Shown: positions 45,747 through 58,675, numbered from the stretch's first letter. The stretch is 64,000 nucleotides of DNA from Argopecten irradians (GCF_041381155.1 NC_091144.1:31242980-31306979), one strand, 5' to 3'. The notes: generated from the sequence alone by a model not told the origin. Translations and numbers: made by a program.

Positions 45747-46546
45747 AGCTAACTTTTGTCATAGAGAAATTTGGGATGTTCTTTGTTGTTATATAATTGT
45801 ATAGTTTACCTATAGATGTGTTGACAAGTTTAAAATCTACCCTAAGGCATTGTGGTCTAAGGAAGTTGTCATAGAGAAATTTGGGATGTTCTTTGTTGTT
45901 ATATAATTGTATAGTTTACTTATAGATGTGTTGACAAGTTTAAAATCTACCCTAAGGCATTGTGGTCTTATTTTTGTGGAATGACCACCAATTACATATA
46001 GTATTCACATGTCAAAGTGTTTATAACCTTCCTTGAGGCAATGGTGTCATTGATAAGCTTAAGTAGATATATTTCATATCAAACTGTCGATATATTGTCA
46101 AGTCGTTTAATTGTGATAATATCTTTATGCTATTAATCTTGATTACATCCGGGTTTACCTATTGGACAATGGTCATTTTATTATAATAACCCATGCCTGA
46201 TTTATGAACATCAGTTGGATTTCCAACCTTCAAGGCGGTCACTACGGATATTTCTTGGATTACCAGATAGTGAACTGTGTGTGAACATTATTCAAATTGT
46301 GGACTTTTATATGTTGGATCGCCATCTACGGACAAATAATTCAGTGTCTACATTGGATTACCAATACGAGTGAACTTTCATTTTATTTCTATGTAATGTG
46401 CCACATGTGTTTGATATATGGGAAAGAAATACAATACAAGAGAAAATCAAATACCAATTGAATTCTTCGTTTTGTGTCCTGTGATTTATACTCATTACCA
46501 ACGAACCGAACCCTCAATAACACAAACATTTTCTTTATTAAAATTT
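45747..46546. mobile_element. ~800-bp insertion present only in duplication copy 2
   Basis: Copy 1 reads straight from CAGCTAA to TTTGCTGAAAATC (40090-40105), but here the join is interrupted. The insert opens with a 110-bp tandem duplication (TGTCATAGAGAAATTTGGGA at 45757 and again at 45867) and ends in CTTTATTAAAA. No coding frame. Possibly a solo LTR or other retroelement remnant; class not determined. Confidence 0.7.
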
Positions 46547-48964
46547 GCTGAAAATCTTTACTGGGTTCGTGGTAATTAAAATACTAAGCATTGATGTGTG
46601 AAGTGATACACTTTTATCACATTATTTTTACATTTAATGTTAATTTGACCATTTTTATATTTACTTTAAAATACTGAGAAATAACAAATATTCAATTGGT
46701 ACAAAAAAGTAAGTACACATACCCCTATTTTTTCTGTTTGATTTAGAAAGAATAACCCTTTCACTATTAACAAAAGTTTTATACCAGAACATTTTGTATA
46801 AAGGGTTAAATTTGGCAAAAATAGCTGAAAATGGTGCATTATGTAGCTCAAAATTAAGGGGTAGGGGCAGCATATGTTGTTATTCTGAGAAAAAAATATA
46901 TTATTCTTATTAATCAAAACTGGTATATTTTTTAAAGAGGACTACTGGAAAATAAATTCCCAGTAAATCCAATATTTTGTCAACTAGGTATCTTTGAGTG
47001 ACAATTGTTCAAAAACAAGCACACGGACATCTGTTTTTTCTTCCATTATCTTTTTTTGGTATGAACTCCTATTTCCAATAATCTATATGAGAAAAAAGTT
47101 TAATACAAGAACATTTTGACTTCTCAGAGTAGTACATCTTTCAGAAACTTTTTGTTTTTTTTTCGGAAAAGTAGTGGGCCTTTAACGAAAACTATCTGGT
47201 GCAAAAAGCCCTAAAATGATTACAGCTAAATATATCTAGGCTTACAGAAGTATCATAGTAGATAATTTCAAGTCGTAATGTTGACAAGTACTTTGTCGAT
47301 CTGTTTGAGAATTTCATCAAAACATGTTAGAAAACGTTTCAGGAGAATAGTCGTGGCTCGTGTTGATATACTCAATATATGCACTACACCATTTAGTTAC
47401 GTTCTTTTGATAACAAAAATCAATATCATGTGTCGAATTTGACAGAATTTCGACAACTGAAGTATGTTTCTGCTACTTTTCAGAAACACCTAAAGAATCT
47501 TTCTCAATTTGATGCAGGTTCTTATTCATAAATGCTATATTTCATTATTTTGTGATGGAAAATGTGATTCAGACATCTTGAATTTTTGACAAAATTAAAA
47601 GTTTTAATGTGTAGAGTCTCCGTGTTAAATTAACAATGGCGAAAAAAGAGAGAAAAAAGCGGATACAAGTTCCATATTTAAATTTCATTTGACTAATAAA
47701 GATGTATCACTAATGGTCTTCTAGATCTATGTAGGATTTCTTGTGATATTTATCGTTTCTAGCCGCCATTTTTCAGAAAGTCTTTAATTGTAGTTTCCGT
47801 TATCCTTGAACTTTAGTTGTGTATACCAATTGGACAGTTTGGTGGTCTGACAGGCTGGGTGATAGCTGTTTGGTACTATTAATTCTTCTCAGCAAGAACT
47901 GAAACTGAACTCTAAACTTTGTAACAGATATCTTGAATTTTCTCATTCTACAGATTTGTATACATGTATTTTCACGTAAGGATCCATATTTCAAAGGACT
48001 GATATTTAAAAACAGGTTTAATAGTGGGCACCAAGTTTACTCTGATATATGTTGTCTTTTTTTCAAAAGCCGCGGTAACCGAGTGATTCAGACGTCCCGA
48101 TATATACCAAAAGCCCTTCGCCTATGATTCGCGATTAAAATTCGCATGTGGAACAGTAGCCATGTACTTACTATTGATTGGTGTTTCTACTCCAGATTTT
48201 CCGGCTTTTCTGACCCTGTCACGTCTTAACTGACCCTGTCTGGGTTTTTTGATAGGGCATTCTAAACACAAGCAATCTTTCAAAAGCTTAATTCGCAAAC
48301 ACTTCATATTAAACAGTTAGGAAAGTAAACTGTAAGGAAATGTTTGGGCTCTGTCCCATAGTCGTGGCACTATGCAGATCAAGCTTTAAGATTGAAAGTT
48401 ATTGTCATCTATCCTCAATCACAGTATTTAGGAAGTGTGACAACCATACTGTGACTGTCGTGTGTACCATCCTCGTTTGCTGTGGGAAAATGTGTCAGTT
48501 ACATGATATTCAACGTCTAACTACATTGTATTACAAAATATCATAGCAAGAACATTGGCATTGGGAGACCAACGCCAACCGGTAACATATCATCGCTACC
48601 TCATACGAACACCATTGTACTCCACAATAAGAGAAAAGACAAAGGGACGTGACAAGATTAGTAAATGGAGGAAAGAAAGATTACCCGAGAAAACCACCGA
48701 GCAGTATATGGCAATTCCCTACATGGGATTCAGAGTTTAAGGGTATGTGGTAACATATCCGGACATCTTAACCGCGGTCTTGTAAACCATATTACGTTAT
48801 ATGAGACCATGTACTCACACTACACTTATTTGTTATATGACTGTGAGTTTTGCCGTTTCCTGATTGGTCTAGACCGCTTGGACAGGTCTCGACAAAATGC
48901 AATGTCAACCTGAGACCGATGAAAATCTGTTCAGAGGTTGACATCGCAAATCCGGTAACCTGGC

Positions 48965-49108
48965 TATAAATAGACACAGGGAATCCCCGGTCTCTTCTAC
49001 ATTTTTGACCAATCAAAAAAGAGCATTGCCGATCATCGGGCAATAGCCAAATCAAACATGGCTGACAACAGTGTGGTTGGATTAGGAAAGTTATTTTACA
49101 CACGTTAA
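48965..49108 (+). promoter_or_regulatory. TATA-box plus 16-residue frame, duplication copy 2
   Basis: TATAAATA at 48965-48972 and ATG at 49058 open the same 16-codon frame as in copy 1, with unchanged sequence between them. See the entry at 43059. Confidence 0.35.
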
Positions 49109-49294
49109 ATGTAGCTGTATATTCGAAGATTATATTATGAAAAATCATAATAGAAGTACTGAAAGTACCTACATTGTACTGAGGATACGTGGATGAAGAT
49201 TTGCTTGACTTTTTGTCAAATTAGTCATTGCGCTGTCCTTGCTTCAAACTTATTTTAAATAACAAAACTTGTATCATTTCATATAACAAAACAA

Positions 49295-49490
49295 TTATTG
49301 ACTTATTGTAGGTTAATACGAGGAATTGTTAAACCTTTGAAAGGTGATATTTCCCTCGGCCTTCGGCCTCGGGGAATATCACCTTTCTCAGGTTTAACAA
49401 TTCCTCGTATTAACATACAAAAAGTCAATAACTTCGGCCTCGGGGAATATCACCTTTCTCAGGTTTAACAATTCCTCCTACAAAAGGTAA
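49295..49490. repeat. Hairpin element with an extra right arm, copy 2
   Basis: Same structure as 43389-43588; the outer end of the second right arm has lost about 12 bp. Confidence 0.85.
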
Positions 49491-49512
49491 ATATTTGTAT
49501 AATGTCGCACAC

Positions 49513-49537
49513 GGGGGGGGGGGGGGGGGGGGGGGGG
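49513..49537. repeat. Poly(G) run of 25 bases
   Basis: Expanded relative to the matching site in copy 1 (near 43614), which has only GGGGGAGG. Confidence 0.9.
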
Positions 49538-49995
49538 TGCAAGAACGTTATTAAAAATAAAATACAGCAAAGAGGAAAAGGAAAAAATTGCACATCAATG
49601 TGTTTGCTATCTTAACAGCTATGAGAAAGCCTTTGACATATTTTCACATCCTTACCAATTGAGAACATTCTTACCAGGCAAATGCAGCCAATTAAGCCTG
49701 GTTGATAGTCCTTGAAGTTTACACCTGAGTGGCCAAGCGACAGCTCGTTATATCCTATAATCCCGTTGCAGTAATGTAAATTAGTTGGGAAGGATTATAG
49801 ACATCTAGGAGGTGGCTTTTGTGTGCATGGTATTTTAACAGGATGTTATAACGGGATAGTGCTTTTGTTATACATAATAATAAAATACATACACTGGATT
49901 TTCTTATCCTCAACACACGCCCCTAATGATTTCTATTGCTATGGTTCATGAAAGAAGAGATAAATTATGTAACAGACCGCTGAATGCTTAGCAAT

Positions 49996-51965
49996 TCCAG
50001 TGACGTCATCTATTGTGTACAACAGATGTATAGTTTCACTATCCAATGATGGTCAGTTGGGTAATTTAATATCCAACAGTTTTACAGTTGGATAGTCAAA
50101 TATCCAACAGTTCCAGTCTAGTGATAGATATGCATGCTTTTTAAGCATTGAGAACGATAAAAGACACTGACAAGGCTCATTTTACTTTGTTAGACATATA
50201 ACTAAATATACAATACTTGTACATACATATATAGATATTATGTCAGAAAAGAAAATCCTAAAAATAACTTTTGCAAAGAAATCAATTAATTAATAAATAT
50301 CTCTTTATCGCATATATGTGTTATAAATGACCTTTCATGCACAAGGAACAGTTAGTACAAACCCGAAATGTTTTTGTTTGTTTGTTTGGAGTATCCATGA
50401 TTTCAAAATGAAGTCACCTTCGATTTCCATTTAGAATAATCCAGGTTTTAGAATCGTTTAACAATTTCCTTTGTGTCTGAATGACACCTCTCCATAAGTG
50501 CATTGTCAAGGTGTCGAATATTTCCCATTTTAGAGTTATATTTTACAACTCATTGTTTAATGTATGTTTTGTCATAAATATCTCTTAAAAATAGGGCATT
50601 TCAATATAAAAATCTCCATTTGATATTGACAAAAATAAAATTCCAGGAAACATTTTGGGGTCTTTGTGTGATTTAATATTGATATAGCTGTACCTTAATG
50701 GAATGCACGTGCACCTATATATAAACCTTAACTGTATGTGTTCATTACACTATAAAATAAGCTCAATTTACCTGTGTAACTAAGAATTCTATTTAATTAT
50801 CCAACAGTTGGATGGTTGAATTGTTGTAATGTTTGATGGGGCTCCAAAGGGGATGTGAATTATTACGTAGAATACACCTCTCGTTGGTGTAGAATTGACC
50901 AGAGGAAAAAACCCTATCTCGGGCCTTTGGCCTTCGATATCTGTGTTTTCTATAGCCTATTCTACACCAACAAGTGGTTAATCCAACTTGAAAAATTCCC
51001 ATCCCCTTTTGAACCCATTCAAGTATTGCAACAATTCAACTATCCAACTGTTGGATAGTTGAATAGAACTTAATGGTTACACAGGTAAATCATGTTTATT
51101 CTATTGTCTAATGACCACATACAGGTAAAGTGTAGATATAGGTACAAATGCATTCCATTTGCCATATCACAGATAAATGGTCATCGAATTAGAATGAATT
51201 TAACATGCAGTTATAGTGATAATCAATAATTCGTTACACACAACGATCCCAAAAAGTTTTCGTGAATTTTATTCCTGTGGATATCAAATGGCGATTTTAC
51301 ATTGAAATAACATATTGTCAGAGATTTTTATAATGAGGAAATTATGAATTCCAAAGGAGTAACAGTGTTCCTGGAATTCAATTCATGATTGGGAACGAAA
51401 CACAACTTTAAAGAAGAGTTGCAAAAGATAATTTGGATATAATTCGACAACTTTATAACCCACTTATGGAGTGTAGAGGTGTCATGCAAACACAAAGGAA
51501 AATGGTTCAGGATACTAAAACCTGGATTATTCTAAATGGAAATCGAACATGACTTCATATTGAAACTTGAAATCATCGATATTCCAAACAAAAATCTTTT
51601 GGATTTGCTTTATTCAGAACACTGAATGTACGGAACGAATGGACGAATAAATGATGTCTTTTCTTTCTTTTTTTCCTTTTTTTTCCCCAAAAGTAATTTA
51701 TGTGATTTTCTTTACTAACACACTATCTATACGTACATGTATCAGTATTATATATTTTACTTATATTGTACAGGATATGTTTACCACAGTAACATGGACC
51801 TTTGTCTCATGGTCTTTTATTGTTTTCAGTGCTTATAAATCATGCATATTTATTACTGGATTGGAACCGTTGGATATTTGACTATCCAACAGTAAACAAT
51901 CCAACTGACCATCATCGGATAGTGAAACTATACATAAGCTGTACACAATGGATGACGTCACATGA
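49996..51965. repeat. Large palindrome, arms about 0.9 kb
   Basis: The left arm runs from CAGTGACGTCATCTATTGTG near 49998; the right arm returns to CACAATGGATGACGTCAC near 51962. Inner parts pair closely (CAACAGTTGGAT at both 50801 and 51045; TTGGTGTAGAATTGACC against the complement of TATTCTACACCAA). The spacer is about 60 bp (50897-50956) with GGGCCTTTGGCCTTCG. Divergence between arms is higher than between the two copies of the segmental duplication, so the palindrome is older or faster evolving. Confidence 0.8.
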
Positions 51966-52780
51966 TTGTTTTCACCTATACTGATATGACTGACCAATGC
52001 CAAATGCAGTTGGGTGGTATCTTTTAACGCATGTTGTACACTATGGATAACGTCACAGGAATTTTAAAAATAAACATAATTACTGTCCCCGCTAGTATGT
52101 CGATCTCAATACCTCTGGATTATTAGCTTGATGCTGAATCGATCAAGCTGCTGTTGATATCTCGGTAAAAAAAATGAACATTTTTCTGGTTCAAAAACGA
52201 ATTTTGTCAATTCTTCAGAACATAATATACAATAGTATCCTTGCACAAGAGGAATCCATTCAACATACACCATATCAACTCTTTTATCATACTTTATCAC
52301 ACATTCCTTCTAATCTTACTCCTCATTTTGATTTTCAAATAAATAAATGTGCATTAAACTTCCAACTATAGGAGGATTCAAGACAACGTACGTTTGCTAA
52401 TAAGCATTGTTTCGCCTAACCTTATGCTTTCCGCTACATTTTCTCCCCTCCTGTTAAACTCTTCTAGCGAGAAGAAATTATAATGTGGAAAAAAAACCGC
52501 AATCAATAGCAAAGATCAAACAAATACATGACAAGGTTTCATCCACACTAGCACTATGTGTACAACATGTTACCGTTTTTATATCGATTTGACGATTCAA
52601 TTTTCTTTAATGATTTAATTGAAAAAGGACTTCATTGATTATGAGCAAAATGCCGTTTCGTTCATTTATAATTCGTTTATAAGCGGAGGTTTTACATTTT
52701 GCTGACTACCTCTTTTAATATTCAATTACATCGTTGGTAGAACCATTTGTTTACCATGTTAGTTGTTTTTGTTTACATTT
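51966..52780. other. Intergenic, no gene recognised
   Basis: AT-rich; a second TGTACACTATGGATAACGTCAC near 52032 echoes the palindrome end. No coding exon supported. Confidence 0.5.
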
Positions 52781-53355
52781 AGTATGTATCATTGATGTGC
52801 AGGGCTATGTTAACCATGGTACAGTACTTCTTTTTGATATTATTTAGGATACATCATTTTATGAGATCCTGTGCTAACCATTCAACCTCTTTATATTTAG
52901 GACACATCATTAATGGTTCCCGTGTTAAAGATACTACCTCTTTTTTATTTAGGATACATCATTGATAGTCCCTGTGTTAACCATACTACCTCTGTTTTAT
53001 TTCGGACACATCGCTGATGCTTCACTGATAAAGCACTGTTAAAAGGGCAAGAGTTCCACTATACAAGAAGACACAACGCGAATATACCGCAGTCTCCCAA
53101 AACATGCACCACACAATTCATACACGCATCACATCCGATACATGGGAGGCCGTCCTTACATGACCCTGGCTTGTAATAAGACGGAAAAAAATAAAACAAA
53201 CCAAACAATACCAAACCATATTAACCATTCTAACAATTTTTGTTTATATTTAGGATACGCCATTTTCATGGATTCCTGTGCTTACGATGCTACCTCTTTT
53301 TCATTTAGGATACATCGTTGATGGGCCCGTGTGCTAACCACGCCTGTTCAGAACA
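52781..53355 (+). repeat. ~52-bp minisatellite of splice-acceptor-like units
   Basis: Units near 52846, 52898, 52950, 53002, 53252 and 53307 carry CCTCTTTTT.ATTTAGGATAC followed by ATCATTGATGG.CCCTGTG and TTAACCA. A 180-bp non-repeat block containing a SINE tail (about 53155-53215: TGACCCTGGCTTGTAATAAG) interrupts them. The last unit leads into the exon at 53309. Confidence 0.75.
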
Positions 53356-53405
53356 CTCCGCTTGCGTTGTGCTGCAATCACTTCAGACTGTGTGTATACC
53401 AACTG
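53309..53405 (+). CDS. Putative cysteine-rich (EGF/follistatin-like) exon
   Basis: Open frame in phase 0 after acceptor TTTTTCATTTAG, ending with donor G|GTAAGT in phase 1. It encodes GPCANHACSEHSACVVLQ, then TVCIPTG, with four cysteines spaced like the first part of an EGF or follistatin-type module. The missing cysteines would lie in a following exon, not identified. It may belong to the same extracellular protein as the sushi exon at 63306, which is also on the plus strand and starts in phase 1, but 9.9 kb lies between them. The exon's first bases are a minisatellite unit, which weakens the call. Confidence 0.4.
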
Positions 53406-53703
53406 GTAAGTCGTGATGGACCACTGTACGAGCACAATGAAATGATCAAATTAGGTTTTATTTAATTAATTTATTAACGTTAACCTTTCAAAGTACTCCT
53501 AGTTGAGAATTTACGACAAACAAAACAAATTTCCCATCGTTTTGTTTTAGATTTATAAACAAACATATTTACTAAAGTGATTGTTGTTTAACAACTTAAA
53601 CATCATGTAAACGTGCTTGAATACTCCAAACCTATTACGTTGTTGTGTGCACTACAGACATTGCAGATAACTTGATTATTGTCAAAGAAACACCTGGTCC
53701 TGA

Positions 53704-53815
53704 TTTCTCGAAACAAACTTAAGTCCAAAACTGACTTAAGTCTAAAGTTTTCATATAAGTTACATAAGGAGAAAAAATTAAGTTTTGCCGTAGTCTGCAC
53801 TTTTCTTTCGAGAAA
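53704..53815. repeat. Short inverted-repeat element
   Basis: TTTCTCGAAA at the left and TTTCGAGAAA at the right, enclosing GACTTAAGTC-type palindromes. Small MITE-like sequence. Confidence 0.5.
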
Positions 53816-55502
53816 TGTCACCGTTCCGCACGAAGATGCTTTTTTTGAGATCCTGACGTAATTTTACACTTGGAGAACTCTAGACGGATTAGTCGTAGAT
53901 CGGCGATCGATGTAATCTTATTTTGCCTTACTGCCGATATAACATACAACAATGATATTCCATGAACAAAGCTACCATTAAAATGATCAATGATTTTGTA
54001 TGTTATGGAGACACAACTAAAACAACCGAGCTAATGATGAGAATGCACCTTTTTTCTGTTCTAAATCCATTTCATAATGGAAATCGTCTTATTTCAAAAT
54101 AAAAATTCTGACCAATATTTCATTTTTTAACAAAATGTAACTCAATGTGCGAATAAATTTTGAATATTTCACATGGAATAATGAATGAGGATAATCAATC
54201 ATTGAAAAAATGAATCAATCAGGATAATCAATCATTGAAAAAGTGAATCAAAATTTAAATCACAAAATGAAATTTTCAGGAAAAAGAGTTGTATTATTTA
54301 AGAAGGCATGTCAATTCAAAATTTAGTAGCAACACAGATAGGTTGGTACATGTACTTGAAAACATGATGTTTGACAACAAATTTTGACTGAACAGTAAGA
54401 TATTTTCTCCATCAAAATAATTAATCTGTGATTTAAATCTAACGTAGACCATTCCTTCTGTGACGTCATATATTTGAAACGTCACTCTCTGGATCACAGT
54501 AAACGTATTTCGTTCTCCGTACCCATATCTATTATAACTCGATTCTGTTGTATTGACCAATCAAAGGTGGCGTTACAAATGACGACGTCAGTTGTACGTT
54601 ATATCTGAAAAGTAGAATATTAATTAGTTAACTGGTATTAGAGGAAAACATTGAATTATTACAACATCTAATGCATGGCGAAATTTGCTCAGTTAAGGGT
54701 ATATTATTTCACAGTCTATCCTCTTCTGTAATCAGGTCTATGATAACCCAAATAAATGTAGATGCTTATTGAAATGTTATTTAGCGATTCATATAAAATG
54801 GCGATTCAAGGTAGATCACATGAATGTTTCAATATTCTTTTTTCTCCTATTCACAATTATCGGTTAATCCTTATATGACTGTTCAATTGTTAAAAGATAC
54901 GATATAATTTTATTTCCATTGTTATCAACAGTCCTATTCCTATAAAATGTCTCGATCGATACAATACCACTATGGGTATTCCGTTTTTCAAAGTCTGTCA
55001 CTACTTCCCATAACATAATGATCTCGCGGATCAGCTAACATACAAATATAAAGCAGTACATGCAGATACATGTATATATAAAATACGGTGAGATTTCATC
55101 AGGTCGGAAATAATGGTGTTTAATATTAAATGTTTTAATTAATTTTCTTTTCAAAATGACAATGATTTATTTAACACTAGGTAACTTCAACGACGCAAGT
55201 GATATATTAAAACAAACAAAATGAGAGGACCAAACCTTTAGAGAATAGATCATGCTTAACTGCTAATGTGTTAAGTTTGGCATCATTAAAGAATACATTT
55301 CAAGGTTAACTTTTTATGTCCGATGGTATCTGTCACTAATTTTAGGTACAATCAATTATTTATATATATATATATATAAGATAAATGAGACCTCTTGGGA
55401 ATTCCTTTGGATAAGTAGTACATTTATTCAGTTCATTATCATTCGAAACAAAAACTTACCCGCTTGGTTGATTTTACTCGCAATCTTCTTGTTAGCAATG
55501 TT
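53816..55502. other. Intergenic or intronic, no gene recognised
   Basis: AT-rich. Contains a two-unit ~38-bp tandem repeat (GATAATCAATCATTGAAAAA at 54191 and 54223) and a (TA)n run at about 55362-55379. No exon supported. Confidence 0.5.
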
Positions 55503-55729
55503 GGGCTGTAGTGGCCGAATGGTTATCAACTAAGGTGTTCCGACAAACTACCACTAGCCCTCTATTTCAGGGTTTCATGTTCGAACTCCACATGGGAAAA
55601 TTTACTGGTTTATGCTGTAGCTGGGTGTTTTGTGCTCTCCAATACTTTGACTTTGGTGTCCACCTTCCAAGTCTGGGACGTTCTTAAATGACCATAGCTG
55701 TACATAGACCTTAAACCAAAATCAAACAC
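55503..55729 (+). mobile_element. tRNA-derived SINE
   Basis: The head resembles tRNA: A-box-like GTGGCCGAATGG at 55511-55522 and B box GTTCGAACTCC at 55579-55589. The body continues through CTGGGACGTTCTTAAATGACC and ends ACCTTAAACCAAAATCAAAC. This matches the general plan of bivalve SINEs as I know it. Tails or right halves of the same family appear near 53155-53215, 62320-62410 and inside both duplication copies (about 42295-42380 and 48180-48270). Confidence 0.85.
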
Positions 55730-58636
55730 ATTAGCAACTTCTTCGACAGAAGCTTATACTATTATACGCTTCTTTCTAACTCCTTCAATAAAAATGAAAA
55801 TAAATGAATCACTTACTACCGATTTCCATTACATACCCACACCTCGTCTCTTCTGAGACCATTACGGTTTACATGACGATGACAATAACATTTATATTAT
55901 CTTTCCGTTTAAGTAGAAGTACTATAGTAGCAGCGGTTAAGTTGCGGTATAGTTGCTTTCATTCGCGAGAAATTAAATTTCGCTATGTGGTTACGATTAA
56001 GATTTTATCTGCAAATAAAATGGAAGCAATGACAAGAAAAAGATTGCCAGTATGATTTATCTTTGTTAGAAGTTGATTAAGAGAAATTTTTTATCCGCAA
56101 AATTAAAACAAAAAACTGCAGTACTTTGTAGCCTACTATGATATAATTATCATAGTAAATGATAGTCGAAGAAAAACTAATATAGCGTTGCGTTCCATAC
56201 AACATTTAGTTCTTGACTATATTAATGTTAAACTGAAACATACCCGTGTATTTGTATTTACTGATTGCGACGGAAATAAAGCGACGGGTCCTATGAATAC
56301 ATACCAAAACCTATCTCTGCCACAGTAAATATTTATATGATTTTTTATTCATATACATTCTTATTTTTTCTGATATTCGATATTTGATAAAACACAAATA
56401 TTTTCTTACTAAACTTTGCCCAACAGTCTTATTATCCAATGATTGGTGATATGCCCTTTGCTGTTATACCAGGACCCTTAATATTACCAGGTACTTAGAC
56501 GGACTCTACATGATAATATCTAAACAAACTGTCAAACGTTCAAACTTTATTCAAACAGGAAACAAAAAAGATGTATAGGGATGAAAAGATTGACCTTTTC
56601 ACTTCGTATCTTCTAGGCTTAGCACCATGCAGTTAGCCAGATATCATGGATATAACATGTCTCGTCCTTTAGTTTTCTATATTTCCCGTTTTTAGGTAGA
56701 TCTAGAACGAAGCATGAAACCGAGGCCCGTCAAATCAGGGGTCGAGTAAAATCCTGTTGAAATTCAAAATAATTTATCATTTTTGATAAAAACTGATTTG
56801 AAGGCATTTAAGAAGAAAAAAAATCAATTAGGGGCGAACAAGTGATTTCCTTTGACATTTACAGACAACTTCTAAGCCACAGACTGTACTGTTATTATTT
56901 TTTATGTACATCAAATACATACCTGTGTCATTTGTTGTTGTACACAGAGCCCTCAGTTTTATAACAATTGTCGTGCCAACAATTACAGAAAATAGCTGTT
57001 AAAATCGCTGCTCAATCTTTGACGATAACGCTTGATTTATTCATTATATATGCAAAATTCCTCGTGATTTCAACCAAAAGTTGTAACAGAATGTAAATAT
57101 AGGCATTGAACATTTTTCAGTTGACATTTATTGCCAATATGAATGCCAAATGAATAAAGGCAAATTTAACATGAAGCGCTAGGGCGTTTCATTGAATTTG
57201 CCTCTGTCGACTTGGCATTCATTTCGGCTATGAATACCAGCTGAAAGATGTCCAATGCTTAAATGATAAGAAAAGAAGTTATTATGTATAATTTCCCTGA
57301 TGACACGCGCTTCGCTCAGGTTAAACTTAAAATGAGAAATGCCTATTACACCTTCATTGTGCTCGGACGATGCCATCCCATAATTCATTGTGCTCGGACG
57401 ATGCCATCCCATAATACTTAGAAACCATGCACTGGAACATGCAATGTTAGTATGAATAATTGCTTAAAGTATGGGCAATTTACATATTAACATGAGATGC
57501 ATAAACGTAAATAAAGATTATGAATTTGATGATCAATATCTATATTAAATAGTTTTGATGCCCAGTCCGCAAAGAAGTATACTATCTACAGCATGTAAAT
57601 TGGTATCAATGGAGCAGATTGAACATGTTATGTACGTAGAAGCTTTTACTTGAAGCATTAATTCAAACCTGTCTATAAAAACAACTCCATGGTCACACCC
57701 AAAAACTGTTTTTTTGGACAGTTGACCTGTATTCGCAGGTCAGAAAAGTGTCTTTGTTGAAATAAAAATTTGAGTTAACATATACTGCACTCTTAGCCGT
57801 CCGGGAGGACTTTTAGGATTCCCATAGATATTATTATTTTCTTCGCATGTACAGCGATTTTGACGGAAAGTTTTATTTTTCTAATTCATAAGAAATTATA
57901 CCGGATATATATTAATACCATTTTTACCGATTTTACAGTCACTTGCCCGACTATTCGCTTTAACATATTGTGCAATATTCTATAAATTTGAAGACATGCC
58001 TCTATAAGTTGAAATAGTCATGTGTGGAAACAAAAAGTGCAGAGCGGTTTTTTTTGCTCTATTTAAATATGTATACCCGGTAAATCAGGTCCGTGTTAGT
58101 GATATTAACAGTATGTTCAAAAGATGTGTTGGTTAGAGAAAATTGAATAAGTCCAGTGGTGTTTTACTGGTAAAAATCCTTGCCGCAATTGTAGAAATTG
58201 AAAGGATTTTCCAGCGAAATCAGTTTCCATATAGTTTTTGTGTATTACCCTTTGTTTTACTATTATTAGATCGATAATGCAAAATTTTCTAGGTATGCAC
58301 AACTGTAGATCTATTGTTGGACAAATATCAGAACATGTATTTTCTCTCCATTAGTTCTTTTTTCCTTATAACCTTACCCATATCAATACATTGGTTTTCT
58401 AAGTTGTATTCTATTTCAGAACACATGATGTCGACTATTACTATGGTTAATAATGCAATTCCACCCATACGTTGGTTATTAGCTTTAACACCAAATACTC
58501 ATAGACCCTTGGGTATTATCATTTCTTTCCAAATTTGGTATTATTATTTTTTATATATATATTTTTTTTTTCTTTTTTTCACGTGCAATATACAACATAA
58601 CAACTAAATACTGTCATTCTCAAACATCTTACTCAT

Positions 58637-58675
<39 letters not shown>

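Larger units (their letters stand above)
45494..50629. repeat. Segmental duplication, copy 2
   Basis: Partner of 39841-44713. It differs by an ~800-bp insertion (about 45747-46546), absence of the 565-bp element, a 25-base G-run at 49513-49537 where copy 1 has GGGGGAGG, and scattered substitutions. Its right end runs into the palindrome centred near 50.93 kb. Confidence 0.92.

Noticed and set aside
42453-48546. Two identical 68-codon frames as a duplicated gene
   Set aside because: The surrounding DNA is equally identical over hundreds of bases, so identity reflects recent duplication; no homology or splice structure was seen.
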